This document shows, piece after piece, positions 37,424-47,017 of a stretch of 64,000 nt of DNA. The notes beneath the pieces are model-generated. The model was not told the DNA's origin. It made no database searches and worked only from the letters and a program-made list of their open reading frames with translations. The DNA comes from Methanospirillum lacunae. Lineage in GTDB: Archaea > Halobacteriota > Methanomicrobia > Methanomicrobiales > Methanospirillaceae. The DNA is taken from assembly GCF_046195335.1 (NCBI RefSeq), contig NZ_CP176093.1; one strand, written 5' to 3'. A program made the translations under genes and the position numbers. The stretch's first letter is position 1. Every line of letters starts with the position of its first letter.

Positions 37424-37626
37424 AATAGATACTCCACCTCCGTGGATACTGATATTCTCTTTTTCATGGTATTCAAAGTAACCGCGAGTGTACCAATTGT
37501 TTCTTACGTCAGCAGACAAATCCAATTTTAAACCGATTCAGCATGTGAGAATGCAATATCCAACCCTTCAGTTCCCAATTGTTATCTATAAACGAGAGAC
37601 CCATATTCTCCTATATCGGGTGAGGA

Positions 37627-38898
37627 ATGAAACGTGTAACCGCTTTCTGTCTGGTGCTCTTCGTCCTGGGAGGTGCATGCTTGTTCCAGCCGGTCTCTGC
37701 AGTCAATACAAGTTACCAGTTCCTGTTCTCCTTTGGAAGTCAGGGTTCGGCTGCAGGCCAGTTTGAGAACCCTTCATCTATTGCTGTTGATGAGTCTGGC
37801 AATATCTACGTGGCAGATACAGGAAACAGCCGGATTCAAAAATTTAATTCAACTGGTAATTACCTCCTCTCCTGGGGGAGTTACGGGTCAAATGCAGGGC
37901 AGTTTCGAAATATGTCTGGTATTGCAGCTGACCAGTGTGGTGGGGTGTATGTTGCAGATACCGGGAATAACCGTATTCAGAAATTCAGCCCTAAAGGGGA
38001 TTATCTTCTCTCGTGGGGGAGTTATGGCTCTAACATGAGCCAGTTTATTCGGCCTGGAGGTATAACCGCAGATGCTGTGGGGACGGTATATGTCTCTGAT
38101 ACGGGTAACAACCGTGTTCAGAAGTTCAACTCCATCGGACAGTACATTACTTCCTGGGGCTCATTGGGAACAAACAACAGTGAGCTAAACTCTCCTGTTG
38201 GTATTGCTGTACAACAAAATGGGAGTGTGTATGTCGCTGACCGGTATAATTCACGGATTGTAAAATCCAACACATCCGGGTATTACCAGAGTTCATGGAA
38301 TGGTTCAGAGACAAGTATGGTCAATCCGCAAGGGGTAGCGGTGAATGAGTCAGGATATGTATTTGTTACAGATACCGATCTGAACGCTATACGAATGTTC
38401 ACATCAAATGGAACCCAGACAGAATCATGGGGCGGGTACGGGACAGACTCCGGAAAATTCAATAACCCTGAAGGACTCATCGCGAATGCCAGCGGATCTG
38501 TGTATGTTTGTGATACCTACAACAACCGTGTCCAGGTCTTCAGCCAGTATGCGGTCAATAGCAGCCAGTCTAATAGTACTCTCCCCTCAATTCTGATCAT
38601 TCATCCGGCATTTGGGCATAGTACTGGCCCACTTAATATTACTATCACTGGCAAAAACCTTGGATCCGGTACGGTGACACTCTGGAAAGGGGATAAAACT
38701 CTGAAAGGGAGCTGGACCAAAGGTAAGACAAATACAAGTTCAACCATGTACGTTACCCTTCCGCTCAAGGGGGCCTCTACAGGTGTATACAATATGAGTA
38801 TAAAGATTACAAATGGTTCTTCGGCTACAAAGTATGATGCCTTCACCGTGCTTTCAGGATCAACAGACCCTATTCCACGGGGTCTTTACCTGGAATAG
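37627..38898 (+). CDS. Secreted NHL-repeat protein with C-terminal Ig-like domain
   Basis: 423 residues with a signal peptide (AFCLVLFVLGGACLFQPVSA). Six NHL repeats form a beta-propeller (each FxNPxGIAVDxxGxxYVADTGNxRIQKF-like; about residues 30-310). The C-terminus (about 325-420) is an IPT/Ig-like domain (HPAFGHSTGPLNITITGKNLG). NHL propellers bind proteins or polymers; the role here is unknown, probably on the cell surface. GGTGAGGA precedes ATG 37627. The next gene, on the same strand 58 nt downstream, is a surface glycoprotein candidate. Confidence 0.88.
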   Translation: MKRVTAFCLVLFVLGGACLFQPVSAVNTSYQFLFSFGSQGSAAGQFENPSSIAVDESGNIYVADTGNSRIQKFNSTGNYLLSWGSYGSNAGQFRNMSGIAADQCGGVYVADTGNNRIQKFSPKGDYLLSWGSYGSNMSQFIRPGGITADAVGTVYVSDTGNNRVQKFNSIGQYITSWGSLGTNNSELNSPVGIAVQQNGSVYVADRYNSRIVKSNTSGYYQSSWNGSETSMVNPQGVAVNESGYVFVTDTDLNAIRMFTSNGTQTESWGGYGTDSGKFNNPEGLIANASGSVYVCDTYNNRVQVFSQYAVNSSQSNSTLPSILIIHPAFGHSTGPLNITITGKNLGSGTVTLWKGDKTLKGSWTKGKTNTSSTMYVTLPLKGASTGVYNMSIKITNGSSATKYDAFTVLSGSTDPIPRGLYLE

Positions 38899-38956
38899 TC
38901 TCCTTGACTTTTTGTCATGGGAAGCCTCATCTCCTTTCCGCCTGAAAGGATGACTC

Positions 38957-41677
38957 ATGACTATCAGGTTTCTCATTCTTATCGCACTCTTTCTGATCAT
39001 CCCCGGACTTGTAGCAGCCACATCAGTTGTAATCCCTCCCGGGGGAGATGTCTTTCTTGGTGAAGAAGGGCTTGACGTGAGGGCTGCAGTGCCAGCTCCT
39101 TATGATGAAATCGCGTTTTATCCTCCAGGATCATCACCGGGTCGTGACATACCTCTTGATATCAGGCACCTGGAAAAGTCCTCCTTTTCTGTAAGTCCAA
39201 ACCTCTATTCAGATCGCACCGGCTCATGGTATCAATGGGACAGCAGGCAGGCAATTCCTGGCAGTATCGCTTTCAATGTCCGGGAGCCAAGGGTAAGCGT
39301 TCGAATCCTGCAGCGGCTGACTATGGAAGATATCTCATCCGGAACGGTGCCACGGGGATCAGATCTCCTGTTCCAGATGGATACGAACCTTGGATCAGTA
39401 GCGCAGCGGCCCGGTTACAATCCTGCCAGCGACGGAATATTTGATCTCCTCATTTCAACACCCGGAGGTGGGACTCTTACTGCTGTGGAGACGAAAACCG
39501 GAAGCAGTATCTCTCTGACCAGGATCACTCCACAGGATTCTCTTCAGGTCTTCCCAGCTATCCAGACCGGTGGATGGGACACGGGAGCTGTTGGAAGTGG
39601 AAATTATCTCTACGCAGCCGGTATGTACACAATTCAACCAAAACTTGCGTTCAACCGTGTAGATGAGAATCTTAAATCAACTTCGGCAGGGTATAACATC
39701 AGGGGCGCTTCAATAACCCTCGGTTCAGATCGTACCACCATCGGAACCCGTGATGATCAGGTTATCAGGGGTCATTCTTTCTCTGTAACCATCTCCGGAA
39801 CCCCGGGAGTGCCTGTCTACTTCTGGGTTGATGCTGGATCAAGGACCGGCAGTCCTGGAGATCAGCCACCGATGATACTCTTTGCCCAGGAAGGAGTCAG
39901 TCAGGACTCTCCGGATGGTCCCTACTTGATCGGATCATACCGCCCGACATCTGAAGGGGGAAGAAGCATCAGGGAGCTTGTACCCCGTGAGCCATATAAT
40001 GGCGTAAAATATTACGGGATGATCGTGCCTGACAGGAATGGGAAACGCACTCTTGAGCTGAGGACCACCGATCAAACTGATGATGCGAGGTATACGCTAA
40101 AGGTTGAGAGTAAGTCGGGTGGATCAAATATTCATACAGATGAGATCCCAATAACCGTCCAGAAGGGATCGGTCAGTGTGGCGACAGGAAAAGATGTGTA
40201 CGCTATTGGAGAGGAGGTCAGGCTCTCTGGCCATAACTCAGAGTCTTGTGATACCTACCTCTTCATAACTGGTCCGAATCTTCCATCTGCAGGAGGAAGA
40301 CTTGACCGGCCCCGTCAGGCTGTTACAACCGGTAACCCGTCTTCGTTCACCACAGCGTCTGGTGATTGTGAGACCTGGGATTACCGGCTCTATACCGGTG
40401 AACTCGGACTAGATGCAGGAACATACACGATTTATGCAGTTCCTGCTCCGGTAAGCCGGAACAATCTGGGGTCAGTTCCGTACCAGACAATCTCGCTCAC
40501 ACTCAAGAGACCCTATGTGTCTCTCATGCCTCAGGAGACCGAGGTTGCGAAAGGAGATTCACTCACTCTTACCGGGATGAGTTCCGGTGTCGGTAGCGGA
40601 ACCGTAGCAGTCTGGATCTTTGGACGAAATTACTTCAGGTATGACCAGGCTTCTGTTGAGAGAGATGGACACTTTGAGTATGAGATTCCAGGATGGCAGA
40701 CGAATGACATGGTTGCCGGTCAGTACGTTGTTATCATCCAGCATCCGATGACAAACGGAGAGTTCGATATCTGGCCAGATGGGCAACGGCAACTCGTCCT
40801 TGGTAGATATCCGTATTCAGGAGCTCCAATATTCCGGGTCGGCGGTCCCGGAGCCCTCATGGGATCTGACGGAGCCAATGCACTCATTAGTGCCCTTAAT
40901 AGTGCATATATCGATGATACCTATACCAGATGGGACATCAGGGTCATGAGCCCGAAGATCACTCTCAATTCTACCTCACTCAGACAGGATTCAGATGGTC
41001 CTGTAAAAATCTGGGGAACCACCAACCTTGGTGCAGGCAAACGGCTCATGATAGAGGTGAGCGATAATAAATTTGCCCCAACACGAAAGGAGATTCGTGA
41101 TGATTCGTATGGCTTCTCAGGAACTGCTGAAATCCAGGAGGGAGTAGGTGAGCGGTACTTCTCACTAACGGTTCCGAAAGGAAAGTTAGCTCCCGGAGAG
41201 TACAGGGTTCTGGTGCAGGCTGTTGAGTCAGAAGCGACAACGTCCGGTCTTCTCACGATAACGGAGCCAACTCCGGTAGTCACGATTCAGCCGACGATCA
41301 AGCCTGAGACACCTGCACAGATTGAAAATGGTTCCTCGAATCGTTCAAATGAATCGGTGAATGTAACTCCAACGGTGAGAAGTTCAACCCAGTTGATCCC
41401 AACAATATCACAGGTTCCACAAGTAACACTGGTAACACAGGTTCAGACACTGCTCCCTGTCGCCACTCCGGTGCCAGAGCAATCAGATGACCGGATCTTC
41501 TCTCTTGTAACCGGAATGGGTGTCGGCCTCCTCATAGCCGGACTTGTGGTTCTTCTGGTCTACGTACTTCGGCGAAAAGGTGATGATGAGTCCGAAGATG
41601 TGACTGAAGAAGAGGATAATGTGCCAGAAGAGGACGAGAGAGAAGAGAATAAAGAAGAAGAGAATGAGGAAACCTGA
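38957..41677 (+). CDS. Large cell-surface protein, DUF3821-like, S-layer-type candidate
   Basis: 906 residues: signal peptide (FLILIALFLIIPGLVAA), N-terminal DUF3821-like domain (VVIPPGGDVFLGEEGLDVRA, SIAFNVREPRVSVRI), several beta-sandwich-like repeats through about 780, a Thr/Pro/Val-rich spacer, one C-terminal TM segment (GMGVGLLIAGLVVLLVYVL) and an acidic cytoplasmic tail rich in Glu/Asp. This build is that of an S-layer or surface glycoprotein anchored by its C-terminus; the DUF3821 match is from memory of methanogen surface proteins. GAAAGGATGA precedes ATG 38957. Follows the NHL gene. Confidence 0.8.
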   Translation: MTIRFLILIALFLIIPGLVAATSVVIPPGGDVFLGEEGLDVRAAVPAPYDEIAFYPPGSSPGRDIPLDIRHLEKSSFSVSPNLYSDRTGSWYQWDSRQAIPGSIAFNVREPRVSVRILQRLTMEDISSGTVPRGSDLLFQMDTNLGSVAQRPGYNPASDGIFDLLISTPGGGTLTAVETKTGSSISLTRITPQDSLQVFPAIQTGGWDTGAVGSGNYLYAAGMYTIQPKLAFNRVDENLKSTSAGYNIRGASITLGSDRTTIGTRDDQVIRGHSFSVTISGTPGVPVYFWVDAGSRTGSPGDQPPMILFAQEGVSQDSPDGPYLIGSYRPTSEGGRSIRELVPREPYNGVKYYGMIVPDRNGKRTLELRTTDQTDDARYTLKVESKSGGSNIHTDEIPITVQKGSVSVATGKDVYAIGEEVRLSGHNSESCDTYLFITGPNLPSAGGRLDRPRQAVTTGNPSSFTTASGDCETWDYRLYTGELGLDAGTYTIYAVPAPVSRNNLGSVPYQTISLTLKRPYVSLMPQETEVAKGDSLTLTGMSSGVGSGTVAVWIFGRNYFRYDQASVERDGHFEYEIPGWQTNDMVAGQYVVIIQHPMTNGEFDIWPDGQRQLVLGRYPYSGAPIFRVGGPGALMGSDGANALISALNSAYIDDTYTRWDIRVMSPKITLNSTSLRQDSDGPVKIWGTTNLGAGKRLMIEVSDNKFAPTRKEIRDDSYGFSGTAEIQEGVGERYFSLTVPKGKLAPGEYRVLVQAVESEATTSGLLTITEPTPVVTIQPTIKPETPAQIENGSSNRSNESVNVTPTVRSSTQLIPTISQVPQVTLVTQVQTLLPVATPVPEQSDDRIFSLVTGMGVGLLIAGLVVLLVYVLRRKGDDESEDVTEEEDNVPEEDEREENKEEENEET

Positions 41678-41692
41678 TTCCTGCCTCATTTT

Positions 41693-41707
41693 CGTATCCT
41701 TTTTTTA
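41693..41707 (+). terminator. T7 terminator after the surface protein gene
   Basis: A T7 run (about 41700-41706) 23 nt after the stop of the surface protein gene and between two converging genes. No stem is present. Confidence 0.5.
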
Positions 41708-41739
41708 GGCAGTCTGTCTGATGGAAACACTATAATTGA

Positions 41740-42903
41740 TTAGAACTCTCCAAGGGTTGTCTGCCTCTTTTTTCCGAGCGTACGAAAGAGGACCCCTGCC
41801 TCCTCGAACCGTTTAAGTGGAAGTGTGAACGTGCCTGACAGGTAATCCTTTACCTGTTTTTCATCTTCGAACTCCCTGGGTTTTTGCATCATGGCATTGC
41901 GCACGTTTTCCCGTACATTGAATACCCCAAGCGGAACATACCCTGATGTTGCTTCCCTGAGAATGATTGCTCCTGCCTGTTTTTGCTGCTCTGCCAGTGC
42001 TTCAAGAACTGCCATTTTGCAGGAGTAATAACATCCGCCAAGGTGTGAGTACTTGGTCTTTGGCTTATGCAGTTCATGGTCAGAGAAGACAACCTCCTCG
42101 CTTCCTAGCACCCTGACAAATGCCTCTGTCCACTCGTACTGCCAAGGCGTTGGCATGAGTATGACAGCGTACCGGTTATTGAGACTGCTAAACTCATGCA
42201 CCTTCCAGGTATCAAGAGCTGAACATTTCTTCACCTCTTTAAGCAGGTTGTTTCCGATTATGGTGTCACATGCGGTAATTGACCACCGGGTAGGCACCAG
42301 ATGTCTTCCCCTTTTGTTACCCATCACTCCGACAGAAAATGCTTTCTGAATGTGTGAAAATGGGATACCCCCCTTGTGCAGGTCTACGACCGCATCTGCA
42401 GCCCTGAGATCGGTATCATAATACACTTTTTCAAGGTCATGATTCCATTTCTGCTCTTCTATCTCAAGACTCTTTATCGGTGCACTTGGACCATAGGGAG
42501 TGTGTTCCTCGCTAAATGAAAATCCCGCAGGGGCCGTGGAAAAAGTAGCCTCACTCTCTATTGAATTGTCTGAAAGTGCTATCTCCTGGAGTTTTCCGAC
42601 AAACCTGGAATCAATGTCTGTTGCTTTAACCTGGTGCAATCCCCTGACCAGGCTGAGCCGGTACCGTATGATCTCCTCTTGTGGAATGTTGCCCGGAATC
42701 CATTCTTCAGGTCGATCCATGACTGATGTGTCACCATGTACCGGTGCAATCATCGGGCCTGCATAGAGGTTTGGATAGTTTGAGGAGCCAATAAATACTG
42801 ATGGGGGAGAACTTCCTGCAAGGTCAGTACCTACCGGTACAGACTTCATATGCACCGTTGCAGCGGTGAGGGTTCGCAGGTATTCGCCTTTACCGATTGG
42901 CAT
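41740..42903 (-). CDS. nreA: DNA repair protein NreA
   Basis: 387 residues of the archaeal NreA family, which acts with PCNA in repair of DNA damage. The N-terminal AGSSPPSVFIGSSNYPNL and GPMIAPVHGDTS segments are the family signature, and the last seven residues form a PCNA-interacting (PIP) motif QTTLGEF, as known for NreA. Unlike many members no N-terminal zinc-finger cysteines are seen, so this is the short form; ATG 42903 gives MPIGKGEYLRTL. It lies alone, divergent from the M3 peptidase. Confidence 0.85.
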   Translation of the reverse strand: MPIGKGEYLRTLTAATVHMKSVPVGTDLAGSSPPSVFIGSSNYPNLYAGPMIAPVHGDTSVMDRPEEWIPGNIPQEEIIRYRLSLVRGLHQVKATDIDSRFVGKLQEIALSDNSIESEATFSTAPAGFSFSEEHTPYGPSAPIKSLEIEEQKWNHDLEKVYYDTDLRAADAVVDLHKGGIPFSHIQKAFSVGVMGNKRGRHLVPTRWSITACDTIIGNNLLKEVKKCSALDTWKVHEFSSLNNRYAVILMPTPWQYEWTEAFVRVLGSEEVVFSDHELHKPKTKYSHLGGCYYSCKMAVLEALAEQQKQAGAIILREATSGYVPLGVFNVRENVRNAMMQKPREFEDEKQVKDYLSGTFTLPLKRFEEAGVLFRTLGKKRQTTLGEF

Positions 42904-43033
42904 AGATGGAAATATTAGATTATAGAAAACAAAATAATAGAATTGTTTTTCTAACTACATATCCTTTTTTTTATCTAGTTTAAATTACATTTTTGACTTG
43001 AACTTCATATCTCTCTGACGCTAATACAAGAGT

Positions 43034-44896
43034 ATGGGCCGGAAGATCATCCTGACAGGAGTAGTGATCCTTTTTCTGGTACTCATATCGATTCCGGTAC
43101 TTTGGATCTCTGGAAATCAGAATCCCATTCACACCGGGCATATATCTCCTAATACCGGAGATCCTGTTCGGTTAAACTATCTTCCCGGAGAAATTCCCCT
43201 TGAGATCAACCAGACCATCACTGAAACCACCCGGAACCTTGATGATCTCACTGCAATACCTGATTCTTCCCGTACCGTCACGAACACTGATATCAGACTG
43301 GATACAATCCTTGCCGATTTTGATGAAAAGACTCTCAAATATTCACTGGTTGCTGATATTACCAGCAATTCGGCTGTAAAGGAGGACGCTGAATCGGCCT
43401 CCTTCAAACGAGATGAATTTCTGAATTCAGTATACCTGCGTGAGGATATTGCACATGCCCTCTCTATGGTAACTCCTGATCAGAAGCACGATCAAGAGCT
43501 TCACAAAAGGCTCACTGATGATTTCAGGCTGGCTTTCCTACCTATTGAGGTTAAGAGTGAGATGAACATTCTTGGCAAAAACCTCTCTGAACGTTGTTCG
43601 GTCTACTATGCAAATCAGCAGGATGGAAATGTAACACTAAACCTTCAGCTGATTCCTGATATTGTTAGACTGAGGAATCAAATCACAGCCCTTATCGGGT
43701 ATCCTTCGTTTACGGATTATCAGATTGCACAGTCTGGTATCCCAATTGATCGAACAAAACTCCTCTTATTTCTTACCAATAAATCAGGTCCTTTCAACCA
43801 GGCATCGCATATCGAAGCTGCAGAACTCCTCAATGAAAAGAAGAAAAATGATCCCGGAGCGACGGTTGTTTATGATTATGAAATTCAACTTCTCCGGTCA
43901 ACGCACCAGATAAATAGGTCTGCAGCATTTTGTTCAACTGCAGTTCATGCAGATATCGTGGTTGAACGACTCAATGGTCTCGTGGCAGATTTATTTGGGA
44001 TTTCGATAACATCTGTTTCGTCGTCAGCTCCTTCTGATATACACCTGTATAAGATCACAGATCCCGGTTCTTCAAATACACAGGCCTGGTTTTACCTCTG
44101 GATAAAATCTGATCCTGGTGCAGGAAGTACAACCGGAAAGACATACTACCTTCGTGCCGGTCATGAATCAAATGGTGCATGGGTCCCTCCTGTTTCAGCT
44201 CTGGTAATTTCTGTTCCGGGACCTCAGAACATTGATCAGATCTCTCTCTCTCCAGTTGATATCCAGGTGCTATTTCATGAGTATGGACATCTTTTAAGAC
44301 ACAGTCTTGCCACTGGCAGGTATGCGGCTCTTTCCAGTGGTGCACGAGATTCTGGAGGATTCAGTGAAATTTTCTCGCTATTTTTTGAGAAGTTATTATG
44401 GACTCCTGAAGTTCTGGATCGCATATTTGCAACTATAAACACTCCGAAAGGTCAGTCTTCATCTATACATAACCAGATTCTCGCCTGTCATGGAGAAGAT
44501 GCAGGTTGGGGTCCGGGATACATCAGTGTGTATCCGTACTTCCTCTCGCTTTTGGATATTGAAATCCACTCTGAAAATGGAACTCCTGATTTCATAAACC
44601 TGTATAACAGTTTGTACGAGAACATGACCGGCTATCAGGCTTCATCAGCCCCCTCGTCGTTGATCCTGAATCCGGCATTTTTTGTATCAGATAATGCGGG
44701 AATATACTGGCATTACGTGTATGATGAGGTCTGTGCCAATAACATATTCTCCAGGTTTCAAGGTGAAGGTGTACTGAATCAGAGCAACGGTATTGCCTTA
44801 CGAAAACAACTGTTTGAAACTGCCGGAACAGTAAACCTATCCTCACTGATTACAGAGTATCTTGGAACATCAGACCTGTCAAGATTATGTTCCTGA
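43034..44896 (+). CDS. Membrane-tethered M3-type zinc metallopeptidase
   Basis: 620 residues. One N-terminal membrane segment or uncleaved signal (IILTGVVILFLVLISIPVLW). The body matches the oligoendopeptidase/thimet (M3) fold: zinc motif HEYGH at 415-419, followed by SGGFSEIFSLFFEKLLW carrying the downstream zinc Glu, and YWHYVYDEVCANNIFSRF near the C-terminus, all typical. Most M3 enzymes are cytoplasmic, so an exported or anchored form is unusual and would act on oligopeptides outside the membrane. ATG 43034. Confidence 0.85.
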   Translation: MGRKIILTGVVILFLVLISIPVLWISGNQNPIHTGHISPNTGDPVRLNYLPGEIPLEINQTITETTRNLDDLTAIPDSSRTVTNTDIRLDTILADFDEKTLKYSLVADITSNSAVKEDAESASFKRDEFLNSVYLREDIAHALSMVTPDQKHDQELHKRLTDDFRLAFLPIEVKSEMNILGKNLSERCSVYYANQQDGNVTLNLQLIPDIVRLRNQITALIGYPSFTDYQIAQSGIPIDRTKLLLFLTNKSGPFNQASHIEAAELLNEKKKNDPGATVVYDYEIQLLRSTHQINRSAAFCSTAVHADIVVERLNGLVADLFGISITSVSSSAPSDIHLYKITDPGSSNTQAWFYLWIKSDPGAGSTTGKTYYLRAGHESNGAWVPPVSALVISVPGPQNIDQISLSPVDIQVLFHEYGHLLRHSLATGRYAALSSGARDSGGFSEIFSLFFEKLLWTPEVLDRIFATINTPKGQSSSIHNQILACHGEDAGWGPGYISVYPYFLSLLDIEIHSENGTPDFINLYNSLYENMTGYQASSAPSSLILNPAFFVSDNAGIYWHYVYDEVCANNIFSRFQGEGVLNQSNGIALRKQLFETAGTVNLSSLITEYLGTSDLSRLCS

Positions 44897-44902
44897 CTTC
44901 TC

Positions 44903-45427
44903 TCATTTGATCAGTTCAATGATCTCTTCTGGAACAATCTGATCAAAGAGGGTGTGGATGATTGCATGTGCTTTATCAAACCATGAAAGAATATCAGCCG
45001 GGGTTTCAGGTTTAAAACTTGTATAGGTCTGAAGATTGAAGATTAGAATCCAGGACGGATGATCTCCCACCTCATATCTTGTCCTGACACTGATCTGATG
45101 TTCCATCCTCTGGATAATGGGGATTATCATGAATTCTATACCTGTTATCTGGTTTATGTGAAAGAGATCTGATTTGATCTCGTTGATAATTCTTGAAAAT
45201 CCATCTTCATCTAGAAGAAATCTATCCCTGTACTGCAGGCTGCATCTTGTAACCTCATTGATATCTCTAAGTCCTGTAATCTCATCTGTAAGTCTGGTTT
45301 TGATTGATCCCCATCCTGGATATGGGGGAGCAACTGTAATCAAAATTGGTTGAGTTATCAGTTCAAGAGAACAGCAGACCTCCTCAACAGGAGATCGGGA
45401 AAAATTATGGGGAAGGGGAGGATTCAT
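44903..45427 (-). CDS. TIGR04255-like protein, unknown function
   Basis: 174 residues resembling the sporadic TIGR04255 group, by the C-terminal ILSWFDKAHAIIHTLFDQIVPEEI (these proteins end with a W-x-D-x-A-H...F-x-x-x-x-T/P-E pattern) and an N-terminal EVCCSLEL strand. Its role is unknown. It starts at ATG 45427, 14 nt after the stop of a small TM protein gene on the same strand, so both are probably co-transcribed. It is convergent with the M3 peptidase gene (6 nt between stops). Confidence 0.6.
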   Translation of the reverse strand: MNPPLPHNFSRSPVEEVCCSLELITQPILITVAPPYPGWGSIKTRLTDEITGLRDINEVTRCSLQYRDRFLLDEDGFSRIINEIKSDLFHINQITGIEFMIIPIIQRMEHQISVRTRYEVGDHPSWILIFNLQTYTSFKPETPADILSWFDKAHAIIHTLFDQIVPEEIIELIK

Positions 45428-45441
45428 TTCATTATTGTTCG

Positions 45442-45651
45442 TTAGTTCTTGTTTGCAGCGGTGTATGCATCAACGATACTGTAGACAAGGACAATAATGT
45501 AGAACGGGATCCCTATGATAATTGTTGAGAGCAATGCGAATATCACCGCAGCAATAAAGAGCACAATTGCTTTTATGAGTTGTCCGGTATAGAACTGACC
45601 GAGTCCTGGTATGAAAAACGAAAGTATTGCTGCAAGTAGTGGTGATGCCAT
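45442..45651 (-). CDS. Small TM2-like membrane protein
   Basis: 69 residues with two hydrophobic hairpin segments: SPLLAAILSFFIPGLGQFYTGQ (the FxPGLGQ-x-Y-x-G turn seen in TM2-like proteins) and AIVLFIAAVIFALLSTIIIG, then a short third segment and NKN end. Function unknown. ATG 45651. First gene of a probable pair with the TIGR04255-like gene. Confidence 0.75.
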   Translation of the reverse strand: MASPLLAAILSFFIPGLGQFYTGQLIKAIVLFIAAVIFALLSTIIIGIPFYIIVLVYSIVDAYTAANKN

Positions 45652-46055
45652 CTTCTTTTATCCTCTTATTCTGTTCTTCGTTCAGGAATTATATAGGTAT
45701 TCATATATCATCGGTTAAGGTAAGAGAGTCACGCTCACTAAACCGTATAATGATCCAAAGCCACATTAGGGGAATGGAACATGGGTTTTACTCTCTATGA
45801 CTTGTACTTCATGTTTCTTTGGTAATGACCTGCTTGATAACTGAAGATGTATGTTCATCCTTTGAGAAGATATGCTTGGATCATTTTGATCAAAATTGTT
45901 TGAATGAACAGTAATATGAGCGATTTTTATTTCAGTTGTATCCTAGGCCACTACCAAAAATTTTGCCCATGTTAGGGATTTTACACCATTGTTGACATCA
46001 AAAAATCTTGAACAATATATACCAGTTGAGATTACATACCAAGTCCCGAATAGAA
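45652..46055. other. Intergenic, 404 bp, holding direct repeat copy 1
   Basis: Apart from the repeat at 45821-45955 no gene is seen. The right-hand part is AT-rich. An 86-codon ORF on the plus strand at 46008 overlaps the acetyltransferase gene and is a shadow. Confidence 0.5.
45821..45955 (+). repeat. Direct repeat flanking the acetyltransferase gene, left copy
   Basis: Starts GGTAATGACCTGCTTGATAA. Aligned by eye with the copy at 46812-46947 there are about 13 differences over 124 bp, one of them a 1-nt gap. The sequence just outside the left edge does not match between copies. Confidence 0.9.
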
Positions 46056-46625
46056 TCACTTAGCAAAAGATTTTATATCTTTCCACCTATCGCACAATAT
46101 ACCATATTCAACTCGTTCCTTCAGAATCCCTTTATGAAGACTTTGTTTTATCAGGTATTTTTCTTTCTTCATTCCAATTTTTATCATAACCTTTTCAGAA
46201 GCGCTGTTTTCCATGAAACATCCACTTTCAATTTTGTAGAAATTCTTTTCTTCGAAAAAGATCTTTAATATTGCAAGTGCTGCTTCAGTGGCGATACCAA
46301 CACCATGATATTCCTTCAATAGGAAATACCCTAAATCTCCAATTTTTCCTTCTGTCGATGTTTTTATGATGGTGACCCCTATTTCACCAATATATTCGTT
46401 TAAAATTGATTCAATGGCATAATAGTATTGTATTCGATCTACCATCCCTTGTGCTATTATTGCATCTGTCAATTTTTTTTTAGTCTCTTCTATAGTTTCA
46501 CAATAAATTTTTGGAATGTAATTCATTATTTCTTTATTAGAGATTAATCGATGCAAATCATAAAGATCCGTTGATGTATGCTCTCTAATGCTAATTCTTG
46601 AAGACTTATAGATAATATCACACAT
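46056..46625 (-). CDS. GNAT acetyltransferase (RimJ/RimL type), likely acquired
   Basis: 189 residues of the GNAT fold that acetylates N-termini or amines: ISIREHTSTDLYDL at the start, the LGYFLLKEYHGVGIATEAALAILKI acetyl-CoA loop (Gxx-x-GxA form), and SGCFMENSASEKVMIKIGM near the end. The gene is clearly richer in A and T than its neighbours (Lys, Ile, Asn codons ending in A/T) and is bracketed by two 124-bp direct repeats, so it looks recently gained. ATG 46625. The substrate is unknown. Confidence 0.85.
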   Translation of the reverse strand: MCDIIYKSSRISIREHTSTDLYDLHRLISNKEIMNYIPKIYCETIEETKKKLTDAIIAQGMVDRIQYYYAIESILNEYIGEIGVTIIKTSTEGKIGDLGYFLLKEYHGVGIATEAALAILKIFFEEKNFYKIESGCFMENSASEKVMIKIGMKKEKYLIKQSLHKGILKERVEYGILCDRWKDIKSFAK

Positions 46626-46811
46626 TCTTTAACCTCTTTTCTTTTCAAGAATTCAGTTAAGCAGAAATCATCAAATTGGGTATTGGATTCCGATAAATTA
46701 TATATTTCTTGATTTTATTTGTGTTTCTATCAGATTTTAACAAATATATTACATCCTGGGTAATTATCCAATAGATCTATATATTTTCCCCAAAAAAAAG
46801 ACGGGATTCCA

Positions 46812-46947
46812 GGTAATGACCTGCTTGATAATTGAAGATGTATGTTCATCTATGAGAAGATTTGCTTGGATTATTATGATCAAAATTTTTTGAATGAACA
46901 GCAATATGAGGGATTTTCATCTCCAGTTATATCCTTTGTCACTATCC
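46812..46947 (+). repeat. Direct repeat flanking the acetyltransferase gene, right copy
   Basis: Second copy of the repeat at 45821. It lies in the 392-bp gap (46626-47017) before the next kinase gene and ends 70 bp before that start, so it may hold the original promoter region of the kinase. Nothing else is visible in this gap. Confidence 0.9.
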
Positions 46948-47017
46948 ATTATCCTCTGCTATCAGTGAGATTTATCCCTCAATATGGTGAATACCTCTGT
47001 CATAGGAGGAGAGAGAT

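Noticed and set aside
46008..46268. 86-codon plus-strand ORF
   Set aside because: Antisense to the acetyltransferase; AT-rich sequence leaves long chance frames.
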